A DNA stretch of 64,000 nt from NCBI GenBank assembly GCA_027625915.1, contig JANTQA010000026.1:2790001-2854000 (forward strand), read 5' to 3'. This stretch comes from Anaeramoeba flamelloides (Eukaryota; Metamonada; Anaeramoebidae). The notes beneath the pieces are model-generated. The model searched no databases. It saw only the letters and a program-made list of their open reading frames with translations, and had not been told where the DNA came from. The position numbers were made by a program, and so were the translations under genes. This document shows positions 12,475 through 21,836 of the stretch, in pieces. Each line of letters starts with the position of its first letter. The stretch's first letter is position 1.

Positions 12475-13063
12475 TATAAGGTATTTCCAAAAAAGTGGGG
12501 TATTTTTTTTTACATTTCATAAAAAATAATCTGTTTTAGTGATGGTAATCATTAATCAACTATACTAAATTAAGTTTAATATTTATACCGATTGAACCAA
12601 CCACTTATGTATTTAATTCAAAACATGTTAGTTGAAATATTCCCAAAAAATAAAAAAAAAATAGCACTTTTTTTGGTTAAAGCAATGTATGACCAATTTC
12701 AATAAAAAACCGGAAATATGGAAAGGGAACAAATGATTTTTTAAACACGAAAACGCAGTTATATGTTTTTAATTATATTTGAAAATTTTTGGGTTTATAC
12801 AAGTTATGGAAATGATTTTTTCGATTAAAAAGAATTTAATGAACACCAATTTTCACCCGTAAAAAATATCAGATAAAATTGAGATCAGAAATTTTAATAT
12901 ATTTTATTTATGCAATACAATACTAAAAAAACAAATTGAATTATTACCAAGAATCTATAGATGGTGGTTAATGATTTTATATATTTAAATCCTTTTTTGA
13001 AGAATGTATTACATAAATATATTTTAAAATAAATTTGCCCCACTTTCTTGGAAATAGCTTATA
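12475..13063. mobile_element. 0.6-kb terminal-inverted-repeat element, family E
   Basis: The ends are a near-perfect inverted pair: TATAAGGTATTTCCAAAAAA followed by GTGGGGTA on the left, and in reverse complement TATAAGCTATTTCCAAGAAA then GTGGGGCA on the right. This gives a 28-bp arm with about three mismatches. The flanks are TA-rich, so a TA target duplication is possible but cannot be proven. The 530-bp interior has no long open frame. A related left end occurs at 21054-21130. It is probably a non-autonomous DNA transposon. Confidence 0.7.
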
Positions 13064-13439
13064 AATATATATATATATACAAAAACTCTTTTTAAAAAAT
13101 TGTGACTCGCCTGAAATAATAAATTGAAGAAAAAAAATTATCCTTTAGTATTCAAGAACAATTAATAACTAAATATGATTGGTAATTCACTTTTAAGTCA
13201 TTCTAAATTAATAAAAGCCTGGTATATTAAAAATTAAAAAAATAAAAATAAAACCAAAAACTAAAAAAAAGTGAGCCACAATTTTTGAAATGAGCATTAC
13301 GGATTTTTTATTACTGAACTTTCACTGAAAAAAAGATGAATAACAAGATTTTTTATGAATAATTAAATCCATTTTCAAAGGCATTATATAGGCTCAATTT
13401 TCTTAGTGTTTATTGGTTTTTTGAATTTTTTTTTTTTTT

Positions 13440-13870
13440 CGACATGATCTTTGTTAAAAAAAAAGAAAAGAAAAAGAAAAAGAAAAAAAAAGAAAAGGAG
13501 AAAATGGAAAAAAAAAGGGGGGGGGGGGATGAAAAAGAAAAATAAAAAGAAAATGAAAATGAAAATGATCAGAAAAAAAATAATAAAAATGAAATTAGTA
13601 AAGAAAATGAAAACAAAAGGAAAAAAATAGAAAAATAAAAATCCGAAAAAAAAATGAAAAGATAGATTAAAGTGAAAAAAAGAAAAGAAAAAGAAAAAGA
13701 AAAAAAAGGGGGAAACAAAAATAAAAAGGTAAACAAAGAAAAAGAAAAATTTGAAAATGAAAACAAAATGAAAAATTGGAAAGAAGTAACAGAGGAATTA
13801 ATGAAAAAATTGGTTTCAAATATGAAAAAGAGATTAGATTTAGTTATTCAAAGGGGGGGGGGATCGATAA
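13440..13870 (+). repeat. Purine-strand simple sequence with two poly-G runs
   Basis: The + strand here is almost only A and G for long stretches (GAAAAA-type units), interrupted by G12 at 13517-13528 and G10 at 13853-13862. The open frames across it are poly-Lys/Glu on + and poly-Phe/Ser on -, which is what such sequence always yields, so no gene is called. The strand asymmetry could favour triplex or slipped structures. Confidence 0.75.
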
Positions 13871-13964
13871 ATGGGTTTTATTATTTTTTTAAATTTTCTA
13901 TTTTTTATGTAATGCTTCTTTCAAAATAAATGGCCAAATTCTTTTTAACTGTTTTTATTATTTT

Positions 13965-14140
13965 TCTTTCTTTTATTTTTAGACAAAAAATAAAGATCTC
14001 TTGAGTATAGAACTGAATATTAAAAGCTAAATTTTTATATTATAATAGATTAATCCAATTATTAAAACTTTTTTCTCTAAAATTTGATTTTTAATGGGCC
14101 AATGGTTTTGAAATAGATTTTATTTTGGTATATTAATTAA
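13965..14140 (+). repeat. Dispersed repeat R5, copy 1
   Basis: Matches 44990-45150 in the same orientation: CTCTTGAGTATAGAAC, GATATTAAAA-like, TTATTATAAT-like and AAAATTTGATTTTTAAT blocks at like spacing, with roughly 80% identity in the best parts. Non-coding. Confidence 0.6.
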
Positions 14141-14839
14141 TTGGTTATTAAGTCAAACTTTTTTTATAAAGTTGGTGAATATTAAATTTTATTTTCTATG
14201 GTTAAGGATTTTTTTGAATCCTAAACAATAGTATTAAGTAAAAAGGTAATCAATAATAATATTTGTCTTTTTTATTAGATGTTTCGTTATTAGTGAATTA
14301 AAATACATAAACAGTTATCATTTGGTGAATAATAATAAACAAAATTTATTGTAAGTTGATTTAAATATGCTTGGTAATCTTTTGAAATTAAAAATAAAAT
14401 CCAATGTTTGATATTTTTTATGTTTTTGATGTATATATATAACTAGTCTCTGTTACAAACGTTTTTAAGGAATTGGGATTACTTTCATGAAGTTTAAAAT
14501 TTTCACTTTATTTGGTTAAATTCTCTCTCATTATTCAACTTTTTGAAAAAGAATTTATTTTCAAATGATTTATACAGGCCCTTGTTGAATAATTTTATAT
14601 TTTATACAATCTCAGCCTGATTAACTTGTTTTCAAATCTGGAATATTGCTTGATATGCGATTTTTGTCTTGTCCAATATAGAGAAAATAAATAAAAAGAA
14701 CTAAATAAATAAAAAAATTTCACCAATTAGAAGAGATGATTTGAAGGTTATTGGGCTAACCTCAATTTTTTTGGAATTTCTTTAATAATGATTCAATTTT
14801 GATAAAACTTTTATATTTTATTTTATTATCCCAAAAAAT

Positions 14840-15130
14840 ATTATAATATGAAGAATAAAAATTCCAGGTCTATTTGTTCTTCAAAATATTAATTAAAGGG
14901 TTATAATTGTAAAAAATCTCCAAGTTGGCAATCTCAAAAAAGATCCAATAATTTTTAATTTTAGATATCTCAAATAATTCTTTTTTTTATACAAAGTCAA
15001 TTTAATCTCAGTAGAAATTATTTTGTGAATTTTATTCAACTAAATTTCAATTTTTAAATTTATTCGCTAAAATAAAAACTTTTTCAAAATCAAAGTAATT
15101 TTTGAATAAAAAAAATCCAAAGAAACTAAA
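14840..15130 (+). repeat. Dispersed repeat R6, copy 1
   Basis: Matches 31070-31370 in inverted orientation. Shared blocks include AATATTAATTAAAGGGTT, AATCTCAAAAA, ATCCAATAATTTTTA and AGATATCTCAAATAATT. Non-coding, no terminal structure found. Confidence 0.6.
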
Positions 15131-16333
15131 TTTTTCAAAAGAGGAACAATAAAAAAAATCTCCAAAACTAATATAAACAACAACTAAAATAATACACCTC
15201 TATAGTATTGGTTTAGGTTTGGAATATTTCAAAGATGAGAGGAATTATTACTGAATGAAGAAAAATTAAAAATATAAAATGAGAGAATAACTTTTATATT
15301 GAATTAAAAAAAAGTCCCTACTTTAATGATCGGCTCAGTAAACAGAAGAAACTTTACCAGGAATTTGTTTCTTAACAAAATGAACAAATATTTCTCAACA
15401 GCTTAAAACTGAATTGAAACATTTTAATCTAGTCTGATTCATTGACCAAAGTAAAAAGAGATAATAAAATGAAATTTTGAGATTATGAGCTTATTCAACA
15501 AAATATTGACAATTTTTGAAAACATTTTTGCACATTTAGAAGCTACAAAATAGTTTTACAGAAAAGTTTCGTCTCTTTTTTGTTGTTGTTTTTTTTTTTT
15601 GAAGAAACTGAAAGGTTTGGTGGTTGTTGGTTGTGCCTTTTTATGACAAGTTTAAATTTGGCTGAGTTAGTTCAAAAATGGGGTGATTGAACTTGGAAGG
15701 TTTTAGAAAAATGATTAGACAAAACCATCTCTTGTAAATACTTTTTGAATTGGAAAGTACAAGGTTTGATGGAACTATATTTTTCAAAAACAACAAATTA
15801 AAAACTAAAATCAATAGTTAACAAAAAAAAAAAACATTTAAAAAAAAAAAATAAAAACTTCAACACGAGTTATTAAAACCATTGTACAATCTCTTCAGTG
15901 GGTAATTGCCTCACAAATCTGAATCGAAATACATTTTAAATCAAAAACAAGGAATTTACAATATAATTTAGATTTAAGGAAAAATTTGGTTGTGACGTAA
16001 TTATTTAAAGCTACAAAATGAGTGTGTGTAAAACAAAATTAAAGAATCAAATTCCAATTTGGTGACCAATTATTTTGAATACAAGTCTAAAAGTGGGTGT
16101 ATATTTAGTAACTTGAAAAAGGTTCAATTAACAATTCAAAAAGATTTGAAAGGTTCAATGGAAAAATATTCTGAAATTTAACGTGTTTTGGAGAAAACGA
16201 ATAACGAAAAAGTTCTATACACTCAAAATAACTGACCACAAACCATTAATGATTTAATATTTGACTGACTATAATCTTTTGGTTTTATTTTGAATCATTT
16301 TTTATTGATTACTACTCATTAATTCTCCTACAC

Positions 16334-18022
16334 ATGGAAATTGAAAAAGAAAAAATAACAAAAGAAAAAGAAAAAAAAGAAGAAAAAAACGAAAACAAAG
16401 AAACTATTCAAGAGGGATTGGCGATTATTTCCAACCCAAATGACAATACTGTTTTTTATAACCCAGTACAAATAATTAACCGAGACATGAGCACACTAGT
16501 GATTCAAATGTATGCACAATTATTAAATCAAGAAATGCAAGAATTAGCAAAAAAAAAAAATAAGAATTATGATTATGAATTAAAGCTGAAAGAGAATTTA
16601 AAACCAGCCGAGTTTGAGGTAACAAAAGAAAAGGTCAATCGAATCAAAAGACGATCAACTGATGGCTACCAAGGGCTAAAAATTTTGGAAGCTCTGTCTG
16701 CCACTGGCCTTCGAAGTATCAGGTATTTCAAAGAAATTGATGGCATTGCGAACATTTTAGCCAACGACCTCTCCGAAACCGCCTTCAACTCCATCCACAA
16801 AAACGTCAAGATGAACAAGCTCAACCCAGAAAGCGAAGTTATTCCATCGCACGGAGACGCGATTGATGTGATGATGAAGCACCGTGCGCCGGAATTGCAA
16901 TTTGATGTGATCGATTTGGATCCCTACGGATCTGCCTCCATTTTTTTAGATCCTGCGATCCAAAGCATCCAAAATGGCGGTTTGCTGTGTGTTACCTGTA
17001 CCGACATGACGGTTTTGTGTGGCAAAAACCCAACAACGGTTTATAACAAGTATGGCGCATTACCCATGAAAAGGTACTATTGCCACGAGTTTGCCTTAAG
17101 GCTAGTACTGGGCACCATTGAAAGAACTGCAAACAAGCACAAGAAATATATTGTCCCGCTCTTGTCCTTGTCAATGAACTTCTACATTCGAATGTTTGTG
17201 AGGGTATTCGACGGACCCGGCGAAGCAAGGAAGGGGCCCTCAAAATTGTCACACGCGTACCAGTCCACGATCACAGATGAATTCGTAATGATGCCACTTG
17301 TCAACACCTATGCGAAGAACAAGAAAAACAATAACCCCGATTTCCATCGGCCCAACACTTTGCCCGTTAATGATCTCTTTGATCCCAACCTCAAACAAAA
17401 TTGGCGATCTGCGGGGCCAATTTGGAACCAGCCAATCCACGACCAAAGCTTTGTCGAGAAGTCAATCCATTTTTTAACCCAAAATAAACAAGAGCTTTCA
17501 TTTTCAACCTTCAAAAGGATGATGGGAATTTTAAGTATGGTCCAATCGGAGTTACCAGATTCCCCATTATACTATTCGCTCTCCATCATCTCGAGCCACT
17601 TTAAAAGCTCCTCCATATCCTTATTGAACTTTAGATCGGCCCTCGCGAACGCAGGCTTTAAGCAATCAGGCACCCATTGCTTAAAAAATGCAATCAAAAC
17701 TGACGCGCCAATCAGCTTTATATATCGCGTATATTGCGCTTGGATCGAAAAAAAGGGTGAAAAAGAAAGCGCGTTAAAAAAATTACAAAATAATAAAGCC
17801 TTTTTACATTTTTTCAAGAAATACACCGAATCTGGATCAGAATTGGACAAAATCAAAATCGATTTTACACCTTCAAGTGAAGTCAAAAAGCAAATGAAAA
17901 TTAAGGCATTTTACCCAAACCCTCAAAAAAATTGGGGTCCCAAAAAGCGTGCTTCTGGTAAACCTTCAAAAAAACAAAATCAAACACAAAACCAAAAAAA
18001 GAAAAAAATCAATGAAAAATAA
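16334..18022 (+). CDS. TRM1: TRM1, tRNA (guanine26-N2)-dimethyltransferase
   Basis: A single uninterrupted frame of 562 aa, ATG to TAA. TRM1 makes m2,2G26 in tRNA using S-adenosylmethionine. Seen in order: a Lys/Glu-rich leader (1-25), FYNPVQIINRDMS (41-53, human FYNPVQEFNRD), SAM-binding ALSATGLRSIRYF (120-132), ANDLSETA (143-150), the catalytic DVIDLDPYGSASIFLDPA block (191-208), GGPIW/GPIWNQPIHD (361-370), and the C-terminal FYPNPQKNWGPKKRASGKP (526-544). The segment where human TRMT1 has paired CxxC zinc ligands (here about 303-362) contains no cysteine. The gene is intronless and its middle (16650-17500) is visibly GC-richer than all neighbours, with many C-ending codons; high expression or lateral acquisition could explain that. 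A long T-rich stretch follows the stop. Confidence 0.96.
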   Translation: MEIEKEKITKEKEKKEEKNENKETIQEGLAIISNPNDNTVFYNPVQIINRDMSTLVIQMYAQLLNQEMQELAKKKNKNYDYELKLKENLKPAEFEVTKEKVNRIKRRSTDGYQGLKILEALSATGLRSIRYFKEIDGIANILANDLSETAFNSIHKNVKMNKLNPESEVIPSHGDAIDVMMKHRAPELQFDVIDLDPYGSASIFLDPAIQSIQNGGLLCVTCTDMTVLCGKNPTTVYNKYGALPMKRYYCHEFALRLVLGTIERTANKHKKYIVPLLSLSMNFYIRMFVRVFDGPGEARKGPSKLSHAYQSTITDEFVMMPLVNTYAKNKKNNNPDFHRPNTLPVNDLFDPNLKQNWRSAGPIWNQPIHDQSFVEKSIHFLTQNKQELSFSTFKRMMGILSMVQSELPDSPLYYSLSIISSHFKSSSISLLNFRSALANAGFKQSGTHCLKNAIKTDAPISFIYRVYCAWIEKKGEKESALKKLQNNKAFLHFFKKYTESGSELDKIKIDFTPSSEVKKQMKIKAFYPNPQKNWGPKKRASGKPSKKQNQTQNQKKKKINEK

Positions 18023-18339
18023 TTCTTTGGATCATTTTTGTTTATTTTTTTTTTTTTTTTTTGTTTTTTTTTTTGCTTTTGTTTTTTATTTATTTATTTA
18101 TTCTTTTATTTACCACTAAAAATATTTATATATGAATTTGGATTAAAAAAAGCAACCAATTAATAATGACAATAAAAACAAATTCAAAATTTTAAGATAA
18201 TAAAAAAGGAAAAAACTATTAATAATCGATAATTTTTTTGTTAATGTTAATTTTAAAAATCGTTTAACCTTATTTTTTTTTGAATTGTTTTTTTTTTTCG
18301 TTACTTCTTGTGGTTTTTGAAACTGAAGATCAACTATTT

Positions 18340-18640
18340 ACCATTTTGAATGATAAAACATAAACCTTTTTCCAGTCGAAGAGGTCAGTTGGAGTGTATG
18401 AATTACATGTGTTTAAAGTGTTTGTATGGATATTAGAAGAAAAAATTTAATTTTAGAAATTTCAAAATTGAAATAATTTTAATTTTTTTTATTTTTGTTT
18501 AAAAATTTTTTTTTTCAACATAATTATTTTGCAAATTTTTTTTTTTTTTATTAACAAGATCAATATCAACTTGATAAAAATTTGTTACTCAAATGTTTTT
18601 GAGACTGTGAAAATGTTTTTAGAAAAATTCATATTGATTT
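18340..18640 (+). repeat. Dispersed repeat R3, copy 2
   Basis: Direct match to 5100-5520. The part GTATGAATTACATGTGTTTA (near 18398) also occurs inverted at 20565-20660 as GTATGAATCATATGTGTTTA, over about 60 bp. The two arms bracket 2.3 kb that includes the tandem array, so the whole could be one composite element, but no target duplication was found. Confidence 0.55.
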
Positions 18641-18769
18641 CCATTGGAATTTTCTTTGATTCATTAATTGAATATCATAATGAACATTGTTGTTTTTATC
18701 ATTAGGTATAATCAAAGAAGACTCCAATCGAAAGTAATATGATTTTTTCTAAAAACATTGTCACTGCAT

Positions 18770-18970
18770 GATCATAATAAAAATTTTTTGAAGAAAAAAA
18801 TATTCAATATCTGTAAATTTTTCACTTTCTAATACTTCACTTATAATAAACATAGTTGGTGAAACAAAGATCTTCCATCAAAAAATATTTTCCAAGATAT
18901 TTTACAATTTACGTTAGAAAATACAATTTTCAAGGGTTCTATTATGATTTTTTTCAAATTGAATATTTTC
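18770..18970 (+). repeat. Dispersed repeat R4, left part, copy 1
   Basis: Matches 51050-51200 in order: TTTTTCACTTT, AAAGATCTT..ATCAAAAA, and GGTTCTATTA.GATTTTTTTCA blocks. It belongs with 20180-20380 to a repeat whose second copy spans 51050-51900. Non-coding. Confidence 0.55.
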
Positions 18971-19186
18971 AAAAATTTGAATAATTTTTTTTTCACCACT
19001 ATAATGTTATATAATATTTTTAAAAGCATTTAAAATTTATTCAAAATGTTTCAAACGGATAACCAAGTATTTTAGACTATTACAGAAATTTTTTTGATTT
19101 TTCTGTTAGGTTTTTTTTAATTTTTGTAATAAACAAAAAATCTAAGAAAATTTTCGTTTATTTCTAATCGTAAAAAAAAACCGCCT

Positions 19187-19990
19187 TTAGCTTTTCCAGA
19201 ATTTAAAAGAATTGAGTAAATTCTTTGATTTTTCTCCTTTATTTTTAATTCCGGAAAAGCTAGGCACTTGGTGGATACTCTCGTTAGGTTTTCCAGAATT
19301 TAAAAGAATAGAGAAATTAAAGAACCCCCCCTTCTTTCAAATTCTCGCAAATATAGACACCCTGCCATACTTTATAACAATTGAAGTAACTCTTTGTTAG
19401 GTGTTTTTGAAATTTTGAAATAATTCAAAAATTAAACAAATCTTCTTTTAATTTCAAAAAGTAAAAAAAAACTACAATTACCTTTGCCAGAATTTAAAAG
19501 AATTGAGTAAAATCCTTGATTATTCTCTATTCTTCTGAATTATGGAATACCTAGACACACGAAGGATACCCTTTTCAAGGTTTTCCAGAATTTAAAAGAA
19601 TAGAGAAATTAAAGAACCCCCCTGTTCTTTTTAAATTCTCGCAAATATAGACACCCTGCCATACTTTATAACAATTGAATGACCACTTTGTTAGTTTATT
19701 TTTGAAATTTTGAAATTATTCAAAATTAAACAAATTTTCTTTTAATTTCTGAAAGTAAAAAAAAACACGGTTATGTATTCTTGAGATTTTTTTTATCTTT
19801 GGAAATATTAATAGATTTTACTAATACAATGGAAAACACCAAGAAAACCACCCTTAAATTTTCCATAATTTTAAAGAATAAAGTAAAATAATTGGTTTTA
19901 GATCTATAATTATGAATTTTGGACAATTTAGGCACTCGGTGACATTTATGTAAACTTTCGTTAGGTTTTCCAGAATACAAAAGAATTGGT
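19187..19990 (+). repeat. Tandem array with 291-bp period carrying palindromic hairpins
   Basis: CCAGAATTTAAAAGAATTGA recurs at 19196 and 19487, a 291-bp period. The second landmark (TTAAAGAACCCCCC, then CTCGCAAATATAGACACCC) also recurs once per unit, and a third, decayed unit runs to about 19990. Each unit carries a hairpin: TAGCTTTTCCAGAATTTAAA at 19187 pairs with TTAATTCCGGAAAAGCTA ending at 19263. Single diverged hairpins of the same kind lie at 38540-38612, 39178-39262 and 51495-51575. No coding capacity. Confidence 0.7.
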
Positions 19991-20179
19991 TAAAATCAAT
20001 AAATTTTCGTTTTATTTTAAAAAATTTGAAAAAAAATTGGAAACACAATAATTAATACAAGGGTATTTTTTTTTTCCCTTTTCAGTTTTATTAGATGTGT
20101 ATAACATTTTTAAAAATTATTAGCTATTCTCTACCAAAGTAAATATCCCCAAATCAATCAAAATAAAATTCATCCATCC

Positions 20180-20380
20180 ATTTATTTGGAATTTTTCATT
20201 AGAAAAAACATTTTTTTTCTCAACTAGAGACTGTAAAAAAGGTGGTTGTTCTAAAAACCATCAAAACCATAACCTCATGATTTAAAGTACTGGAAATTTT
20301 GATTATATTGTAAATAATTATCATTATTCAATATGAAAGGTTAATAAAAGCTATCTTTTATCTAACTTAAGTTTTTTAAT
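20180..20380 (+). repeat. Dispersed repeat R4, right part, copy 1
   Basis: Matches 51690-51900: TTATTTGGAATTTTT, ACTAGAGACT, and TTGATTATATTGTAAATAA at similar spacing. Confidence 0.6.
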
Positions 20381-20564
20381 TTTTTTTCATAATATTCTGT
20401 TTCAACAATTTTCGAGAAATAAGTTTTTGCTTCATGGATATAGATCTTACCCATAATTTTTTTTTTTTAAAAATAATTATGTACCCAAAAAAAAAATAGA
20501 AAAAAAAGAAAAAGTAATAATTTATTAAAATTATTGTCAGACTGAAATATTAAAATTATTTTTT

Positions 20565-20660
20565 TCTACGTTTATCCATATAAAAACTTTAAACACATAT
20601 GATTCATACATTAAAAACATGTAACTTATACCAAAGAATCGGTTTTCGTAAACTTTTTCT
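20565..20660 (-). repeat. Dispersed repeat R3, inverted partial copy
   Basis: The reverse complement carries GTATGAATCATATGTGTTTA and an ATGGATA block, aligned to 18395-18440. Confidence 0.5.
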
Positions 20661-21053
20661 GATATATAATCTAGGTACAGATTAATATTTTTAAAATGTT
20701 AAATATAAGAAGAAAAAAGCACATTTTGAAAAAATTAATTGTTATATATGCATTGATATGAAAAATAATCTTCTGGAATGATCAATAAAAAAAACCATTT
20801 TATATAAGAATAAATTTAATTCAGTTTCTGATAGAAATTGAAAAAATTCAAAAATATTTTAGAGTCATTTTGGGATTTGTAAATTTATTTCTTGGAAATC
20901 ATAAAAAATTTTTTCTTATTATATATTTATGAAAAATTTTTATGGATCTGAACTTTTTTTTATTCATATTTAACTTTTATATAATCTATATTCTAATCAA
21001 AATTTGATATTGAAATAATTACAGGGGTGCTTTGGAAATATGTAAAAACTTGT

Positions 21054-21130
21054 TATATAGGGTAAATTCAAAAAACTAGGTTTTTTTTTTTTTTTTTTTT
21101 TACATTTCATATGAAAAATATCTTTTATAA
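21054..21130 (+). repeat. Partial family-E element end
   Basis: ATAGGGTAAATTCAAAAAAC, a T run and TACATTTCATATGAAAAA echo the left end of the element at 12475 (GGTATTTCCAAAAAA, GTGGGG, T run, TACATTTCATAAAAAA). No matching right end was found, so it is a fragment or an old decayed copy. Confidence 0.4.
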
Positions 21131-21765
21131 AAATCCATAAAATTGTATAATGTTATAAAATTAAGGAGAAGAATAACACTAATTAAATTAACACATAACG
21201 AATATAATTCAAAATCTACCAAAGTGTTTTCAATTAATATCTAAATTAAGAATTAACTAAAACTTTTTTCAAAATTTGATTGTTTAATAATAAAAAATTT
21301 AAAAAAAAAAATATTGTATTCTGTTGTATTCACGGACAAATGTCTTTTGATTTTAAATAATTTTTTTTTATTAAAAACTATATATCTTGTGAGCGGGCTG
21401 ATCTACCTCTGAAGTATTAATTATTTTTGAAAAAATATTAAATTTAATAAAAAAATTATAAAAAATTAAGATCTTTTTGTTTACAACCTTTAATATATAA
21501 AAACAATGAAAAAAAAGTTGTTATTATTTATTTGAAAATCATATATTTCATAGATGGTTTTTGAAAAAAGTGGTCTTTTTGGGATAAACTTTTAATGATT
21601 TTTGAAAAAATAAAAATGCCTGTAAAATAATAAAAAAATTTTTTTTTTTAACAAAACCTTTGTCTTTCGATGCGAGTTAACGAATGTAATCTTCTTTAAT
21701 TAACTTTTTTATTTCTTAGTGTCTTAATGTCAAAAAAAAATAACAAAAGAGATAAAAAAGAAAAA

Positions 21766-21836
21766 TACACTGTCGGGGAATCGAACCCCGATCAAGACGA
21801 TGGCAACGTCCCATTCTGCCATTGAACCAACAGTGT
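21766..21836 (-). tRNA. tRNA-Gly (anticodon GCC)
   Basis: 71 nt, all arms present on the minus strand: perfect 7-bp acceptor stem ACACTGT/ACAGTGT with discriminator A, D arm GTTC/GAAT (one G-U), anticodon stem GGACG/CGTCT (one G-U) with loop TTGCCAT, and T arm CGGGG/CCCCG with loop TTCGATT. Internal A and B boxes are intact, and a T5 run directly downstream fits a Pol III terminator. No intron, and CCA is not encoded, as expected in eukaryotes. The first pair is A1-U72, where most glycine tRNAs have G1-C72. Confidence 0.95.

Larger units (their letters stand above)
10533..16333. other. Intergenic, 5.8 kb
   Basis: I see no supportable gene. It contains one 0.6 kb TIR element, a purine-rich simple-repeat zone at 13440-13870 and two dispersed repeats, all listed separately. 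The short open frames in it use GTG or TTG starts or are poly-Lys/Glu simple sequence. Confidence 0.6.
18023..21765. other. Intergenic, repeat cluster
   Basis: No gene supported. It is occupied by dispersed repeats R3 and R4, a 291-bp tandem array with embedded hairpins, and a partial family-E end. 18023-18110 is a T-rich tract directly after TRM1, likely its 3' UTR and transcription end region. Confidence 0.6.

Noticed and set aside
13569-13929. Poly-Lys/Glu and poly-Phe/Ser frames
   Set aside because: Simple purine-strand sequence stays open in most frames; nothing else supports a gene.
16992-17886. Several minus-strand open frames of 65-104 codons
   Set aside because: They are antisense shadows of TRM1, open only because the gene is GC-richer there.
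19187-19990. CRISPR-like regular repeats
   Set aside because: The period is 291 bp, the units diverge along their length and the host is a eukaryote.
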